Shown here one piece after another: positions 60,626 to 64,000 of a stretch of 64,000 nt of DNA. Both the position numbers and the translations under genes were made by a program. This stretch comes from Mycolicibacterium aichiense (GTDB taxonomy: Bacteria > Actinomycetota > Actinomycetes > Mycobacteriales > Mycobacteriaceae): positions 5,456,001 to 5,520,000 of the forward strand of contig NZ_AP022561.1 in the NCBI RefSeq assembly GCF_010726245.1. The letters are read 5' to 3'. The stretch's first letter is position 1, and every line of letters begins with the position of its first letter. The notes beneath the pieces were generated by a model. It made no database searches. It saw nothing but the letters and a program-made list of their open reading frames with translations, and was not told the origin of the DNA.

Positions 60626-63130
60626 TCAGGGATTGTTGGTCCCGTCGGTGCCCGCCGTGCCCGGCGTGCCGTTGGCCTGCGCATCGCCACCGTTCGTCCC
60701 GTTCGTGCCGACACCCAGAACTCCCGAGTTGTTGCCGCCGTTGCCGCCGTCGCCACCGGCGCCGCCGATTCCGGTGCCGCCGGTACCGCTGTTGGTGCCC
60801 TTGCCACCGGCACCGCCGTTGCCGCCCGCATTGACACCGTTGGTCGACGTCTGACCGCCGGACAGCTCGAAGGTGCTGTTGCCGCCGGTGCCGCCGGCAC
60901 CACCGGCCGCGGCGTTCGTGCCGGTTCCGTTGGCCCCGCCGTCACCACCGTTGCCACCGGTCGACGTGCCGTTCACGATCGCGGTACCCGCGGCAGCCGC
61001 ATCCGGGGCGAGGAGCGTCGCGAACCCACCGTTACCACCGAGCGCGCCCTTGGTGGCGCCGCCGTTGCCGGCGATCGCCGAGCCGCCGGTGATGGTGGCG
61101 AAGAAACTGGTGACCGTCGAGTCGCCGCCGGCACCGCCGGCCTTGCCGTTCACGCTGGAGGCACCGCCGTTGCCGCCGGTGGACGTGATGCCGATGGCGG
61201 AGCCGACGAGACCTGCGGCCGTGACCGAGGAGTCACCGCCCGCACCGCCGGTACCGCCGCCGCTGGCTGCACCGCCGTTGCCGCCGGTGGAGCTGCCGCT
61301 CACAAGGCCGAAGTTGGCGCCGAGAACGCCCGCTTGCAGCTGAGCCGAACCGCCGTCGCCGCCGACGCTGCCTGCGCCGGTGGCGTCACCGCCGCTGCCG
61401 CCCTTGGCGCTTCCGGACGCCGTGCCGTTCGGGCCGGCCTGGATTCCCGCGGCACCGCCTGCGCCACCCTGGGCACCCCCGGCACCGCTCTTGCCGCCGG
61501 CACCACCGGTGGCCGTACCGGACGCCGAGCCCAGCAGACCGTCCGCAACGATGCTGGCGCCACCACCCTTGCCGCCCGCGACACCGGCCACGGTCGTCGC
61601 GTCACCGCCGGCACCGCCGGCGCCACCGATGGCAGTACCGGCAGCCGCGCCACCGTTGAGGCCCTCGACGTGGGCGCCGCCACCACCGCCACCACCACCG
61701 CCGCCGAGGCCGGCCGCAGCCGCGGTGCCCGCAGCACCCTTGCCGCCCGAGCCGCCCTTACCGCCGGTGGCTCCGACACCGTCACTGGCGCCGGCACCGC
61801 CGGCACCGCCGACACCGCCCGTGCCGAATGCCGCACCGGCAGTGCCCGTTCCGCCCTTGCCGCCGGTGCCGCCATTACCGCCGGCCTGCGTCGAGCCGTC
61901 GGCCAGAAGGCCCTTACCTGCACCACCGGCACCGCCCGTGCCGCCAGTGCCGCCGACGCCGCCGCTGCCGGTGGCACCGCTGGAACCGAAGATGAACAAG
62001 AATCCGCCCGCGCCTCCCGCGCCGCCGACACCACCGACACCGCCTTCGCCACCGGCTCCACCGTTACCGGCTGCGCTGACGCCGTCCACGCCGTCAGCGC
62101 CGGTGCCACCGGTGCCACCGGTGCCGCCCTTACCGCCGGCGCCGCCGCCACCGCCGGATCCGAAGATCATGCTGCCCTTGCCGCCCGCGCCACCCTTGCC
62201 GCCGGCCTCGCCCTTGCCGCCTGCGCCGCCGGTGGCACCGGTCGAACCGGTCACCCCGGATCCGCCCGCACCGCCGAAACCGCCGCTGCCGCTGACCGAC
62301 AAGCCTCCGACGCTGCCACCGTCGCCACCGTCGGCTCCGCTGCCGGCCAGGCCCGCACCGCCGTCGCCACCGCTGCCGGTGATCAGGCCACCGGCACCGC
62401 CCTTGCCGCCCTTGCCACCGTTGACGGTGGCCACACCCGCTCCGCCGTTACCACCGGTGCCGAACCAGCCCGCTGCGCCGCCGTTGCCGCCGTTGAAGCC
62501 GTTGCCGCCGGTGCCGAACAGGCCCGCGTTGCCGCCGTTGCACGCAGTGGTGCCGGTGCAGGAGGCCGAGGTGTAGCTGTAGCCGTTTCCGAAGAGGATG
62601 CCGGCGTTGGGATGGTCGGCGGTGCCGTTGCCGACGTACATCCGGATGAAGTCAGTGATCGGGTTGCCCGCCAGCGCGGCCATCGCGGCCGCTCCGGGCG
62701 ACGACACACCGGCCGCCTTGGCAGCGGGTGCGGTCGACTTGGCCGCGGGGCTCGGTGAATCGGTCGCGGGCGCGGCGGCCGCTGCCGGAGTCTCGTTCTT
62801 GACCGATGGCGTCGAGTCGGAACCGCCCGCCGAGGCCGACGGCTTGGCAACGCGGTGCCGCGGGGCACTGCGCGCGGTGCCTGCCTTCGATGAACCCTTC
62901 GCCGACGAGTCGTCGCTTGCGTGGGACGAACCGGTCGAGGAACGGCCCGAACCCGAACCGCCGGAGCCGCCCGCACCGCCGGTATCCGCCGCGGCAACCG
63001 GCAGGGCAGCCGAGGCGGCGCCCACACCCAGAGCAACCGCCAGCACGCCGACCCGGCCCACCCAACGGGCGTAGCCGGATGTGGAGGCCTCGGTGTGGTC
63101 GGTGCTTTGCGACAAAGTGCGCACGGTCAT
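60626..63130 (-). CDS. Exported PGRS-repeat (Gly/Ala-rich) protein without PE domain
   Basis: An 834-aa protein. A signal sequence with a long n-region (WVGRVGVLAVALGVGAASAA, cleavage near AAA-D) is followed by a low-complexity Ser/Thr/Ala/Pro segment to about 150. A linker NPITDFIRMYVGNGTADHPN with a CxxxxxC pair comes next, then about 600 residues of GGxGG repeats. PE_PGRS proteins carry a PE domain at the N-terminus; here a plain signal peptide takes its place, so export is probably by Sec. ATG 63130 follows GAGGA; ATG 63151 is the alternative. Function unknown; surface location is likely. Confidence 0.82.
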   Translation of the reverse strand: MTVRTLSQSTDHTEASTSGYARWVGRVGVLAVALGVGAASAALPVAAADTGGAGGSGGSGSGRSSTGSSHASDDSSAKGSSKAGTARSAPRHRVAKPSASAGGSDSTPSVKNETPAAAAAPATDSPSPAAKSTAPAAKAAGVSSPGAAAMAALAGNPITDFIRMYVGNGTADHPNAGILFGNGYSYTSASCTGTTACNGGNAGLFGTGGNGFNGGNGGAAGWFGTGGNGGAGVATVNGGKGGKGGAGGLITGSGGDGGAGLAGSGADGGDGGSVGGLSVSGSGGFGGAGGSGVTGSTGATGGAGGKGEAGGKGGAGGKGSMIFGSGGGGGAGGKGGTGGTGGTGADGVDGVSAAGNGGAGGEGGVGGVGGAGGAGGFLFIFGSSGATGSGGVGGTGGTGGAGGAGKGLLADGSTQAGGNGGTGGKGGTGTAGAAFGTGGVGGAGGAGASDGVGATGGKGGSGGKGAAGTAAAAGLGGGGGGGGGGAHVEGLNGGAAAGTAIGGAGGAGGDATTVAGVAGGKGGGASIVADGLLGSASGTATGGAGGKSGAGGAQGGAGGAAGIQAGPNGTASGSAKGGSGGDATGAGSVGGDGGSAQLQAGVLGANFGLVSGSSTGGNGGAASGGGTGGAGGDSSVTAAGLVGSAIGITSTGGNGGASSVNGKAGGAGGDSTVTSFFATITGGSAIAGNGGATKGALGGNGGFATLLAPDAAAAGTAIVNGTSTGGNGGDGGANGTGTNAAAGGAGGTGGNSTFELSGGQTSTNGVNAGGNGGAGGKGTNSGTGGTGIGGAGGDGGNGGNNSGVLGVGTNGTNGGDAQANGTPGTAGTDGTNNP

Positions 63131-63403
63131 CTGATTCCTCGCCCGTTTCATGCGAGAACCCCGTGCCCCCGCCCGTTACAGGGAAGTTACCGAACCCTCA
63201 CCCCTGCAGCAGGTATTTCGGAATTTTGCCCGCAGATGGGCGTTTCGCGGCACCCCGCCACCGCCGCACAATGCTCGGCAGCGAAATGTTTCGCCCCGAG
63301 CTCACCCCGAATTCAGCTGCCGATCACCATGATTTCGCGATTGCACGCCCGGTGTGCGGACCTGCCTGCGCGACGCGACGGACGATGGTGCTGGAATACG
63401 AGG

Positions 63404-64000
63404 GTGACGACGCCCGAGCGAACCACCGGAATGCAGGACCCGGAAACTCCGGAGAGTGTCATCACCCGGTTCGGCATCGAGACACTCGACGAGAACTTCA
63501 CCGAGTTCACGGTCGTGGCTTCGATGCCGGTGGGCCATCTGACCAATCCGTTCACTCAGATGCCGACGATCGGGCCGCTGGCCATCCTGGTCGACGATGT
63601 CGGCGGCCGGGCCAACTTCTATCGCCGCGGCGCCGGCCAATGGACGGTGTCGAGCGAGCTTTCGGTCGAACTCAGCCCCGACGGGATCGACAGCCTGCAG
63701 GCCGCGCCGGACGAACCCGTCGTGGCGAGCAGTCGCCCGCTCGGACCGCACGGTGCGACGCTGCTGTCCATCTGCACGCTGAGCCACCGCGGCAGCACGA
63801 TCGGCGGCGGCACCGTGCGCACGGTCGCCATCACGGGCGGTCCCGACGCGCCTATCCAGCGGGGACCGGACACCCTGGCGCGCACGCGGGAGACGACGCT
63901 GGCGCAATTGATGTCCGCGGACGTTCGGCCGTACGACGACGGCACCTACCGGCTGGACCAGCGGCCGGATCCGATCATCAACAACCTGATCGGGATCGTG
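63404..64000 (+). CDS. PaaI/hotdog-fold thioesterase-like protein (3' end cut off)
   Basis: The frame is open to the right edge and has no stop in the window. The predicted protein includes HLTNPFTQMPTIGPLAILVD, DVGGRANFYRRG and TVSSELSVEL, the layout of a hotdog thioesterase with the central helix GPLAILVDDVGG. It may hydrolyse acyl-CoA. GTG 63404 is the longest start in this frame; ATG 63431 is an alternative. It is divergent from the PGRS gene with about 270 bp between starts, in which I see no clear promoter or palindrome. Confidence 0.6.
   Translation, partial: MTTPERTTGMQDPETPESVITRFGIETLDENFTEFTVVASMPVGHLTNPFTQMPTIGPLAILVDDVGGRANFYRRGAGQWTVSSELSVELSPDGIDSLQAAPDEPVVASSRPLGPHGATLLSICTLSHRGSTIGGGTVRTVAITGGPDAPIQRGPDTLARTRETTLAQLMSADVRPYDDGTYRLDQRPDPIINNLIGIV

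Noticed and set aside
60626..62600. Regular short repeats that might suggest a CRISPR array
   Set aside because: They are in-frame Gly-Gly-X coding repeats without constant spacer length, and no cas gene is present.
61334..62758. Long + strand frames opposite the PGRS gene (Ala/Thr- or Pro-rich)
   Set aside because: They are mirror frames of the GGxGG repeats, with compositions forced by the repeat and no start signal or family motif.
63302..63907. A 201-aa minus-strand frame at the right end
   Set aside because: The + strand frame across the same bases reads as a coherent hotdog protein; the minus frame has no recognisable content.

Overview
The window is high-GC actinobacterial DNA from a rapidly growing mycobacterium (Mycolicibacterium type). 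The evidence is an MmpL transporter, a Pap acyltransferase, a fatty-acyl-AMP ligase, a PE-PPE-domain hydrolase, AftD, LpqI, FabG4/HtdX and a PGRS-repeat protein. Gene order largely follows the M. tuberculosis Rv0247c-Rv0223c stretch (comparison from memory; no search was run), with several extra blocks inserted.

Layout: (1) 1-1188: end of a succinate dehydrogenase/fumarate reductase iron-sulfur subunit, a 51-aa ORF and a flavin-reductase-like protein. (2) 1305-20641: a trehalose-polyphleate-type glycolipid locus, with a FadD23-like ligase and Gap/Sap-like membrane protein rightward, papA3-mmpL10-PE-PPE acyltransferase leftward, and a 3673-aa bimodular PKS rightward. (3) 20946-28688: lipid-metabolism genes (fadE5, an alpha/beta hydrolase, fadA2, fabG4-htdX, a TetR regulator). 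A palindrome TTAC(C/T)C-N2-G(A/G)GTAA recurs in the fadE5 and fadA2/fabG4 promoters. (4) 28740-34583: lpqI, a DUF2613-like small protein and the arabinofuranosyltransferase aftD. (5) 34594-37042: a phosphotriesterase-like lactonase overlapping an acyl-CoA-ligase-like gene. (6) 37044-40543: a leftward operon of GT1 glycosyltransferase, glucosamine-kinase-like protein and SIS-domain protein.

(7) 40802-43847 is the most unusual block. It is a three-gene operon with 4-bp overlaps: an RsbU-type PAS/GAF/PP2C phosphatase, a cobalamin-binding protein carrying the Wx9EH signature of CarH-type B12 photoreceptors, and a STAS anti-anti-sigma factor. It looks like a B12- or light-gated partner-switching module. 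(8) 43856-48146: an acyltransferase-3 protein, a DUF3068 protein and a polytopic membrane protein. (9) 48197-52514: an adenosylcobalamin-dependent diol/glycerol dehydratase with fused large and medium subunits, a small subunit and a reactivase large subunit, also in 4-bp overlaps. (10) 52561-53533: a SRPBCC protein and TetR behind an 18-bp palindrome covering the start codon. (11) 53600-57171: a GT4 glycosyltransferase, a methyltransferase and an aldehyde dehydrogenase. (12) 57230-60572: a second FadE5-like dehydrogenase with a MaoC hydratase, divergent from a 45-aa ORF and TetR, with a matching operator at each promoter. (13) 60626-64000: a PGRS-repeat protein without a PE domain and the start of a hotdog-fold protein.

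Many transcription units end in strong hairpins, two of them with UUCG loops. I saw no tRNA, rRNA, CRISPR array, insertion sequence or phage gene.
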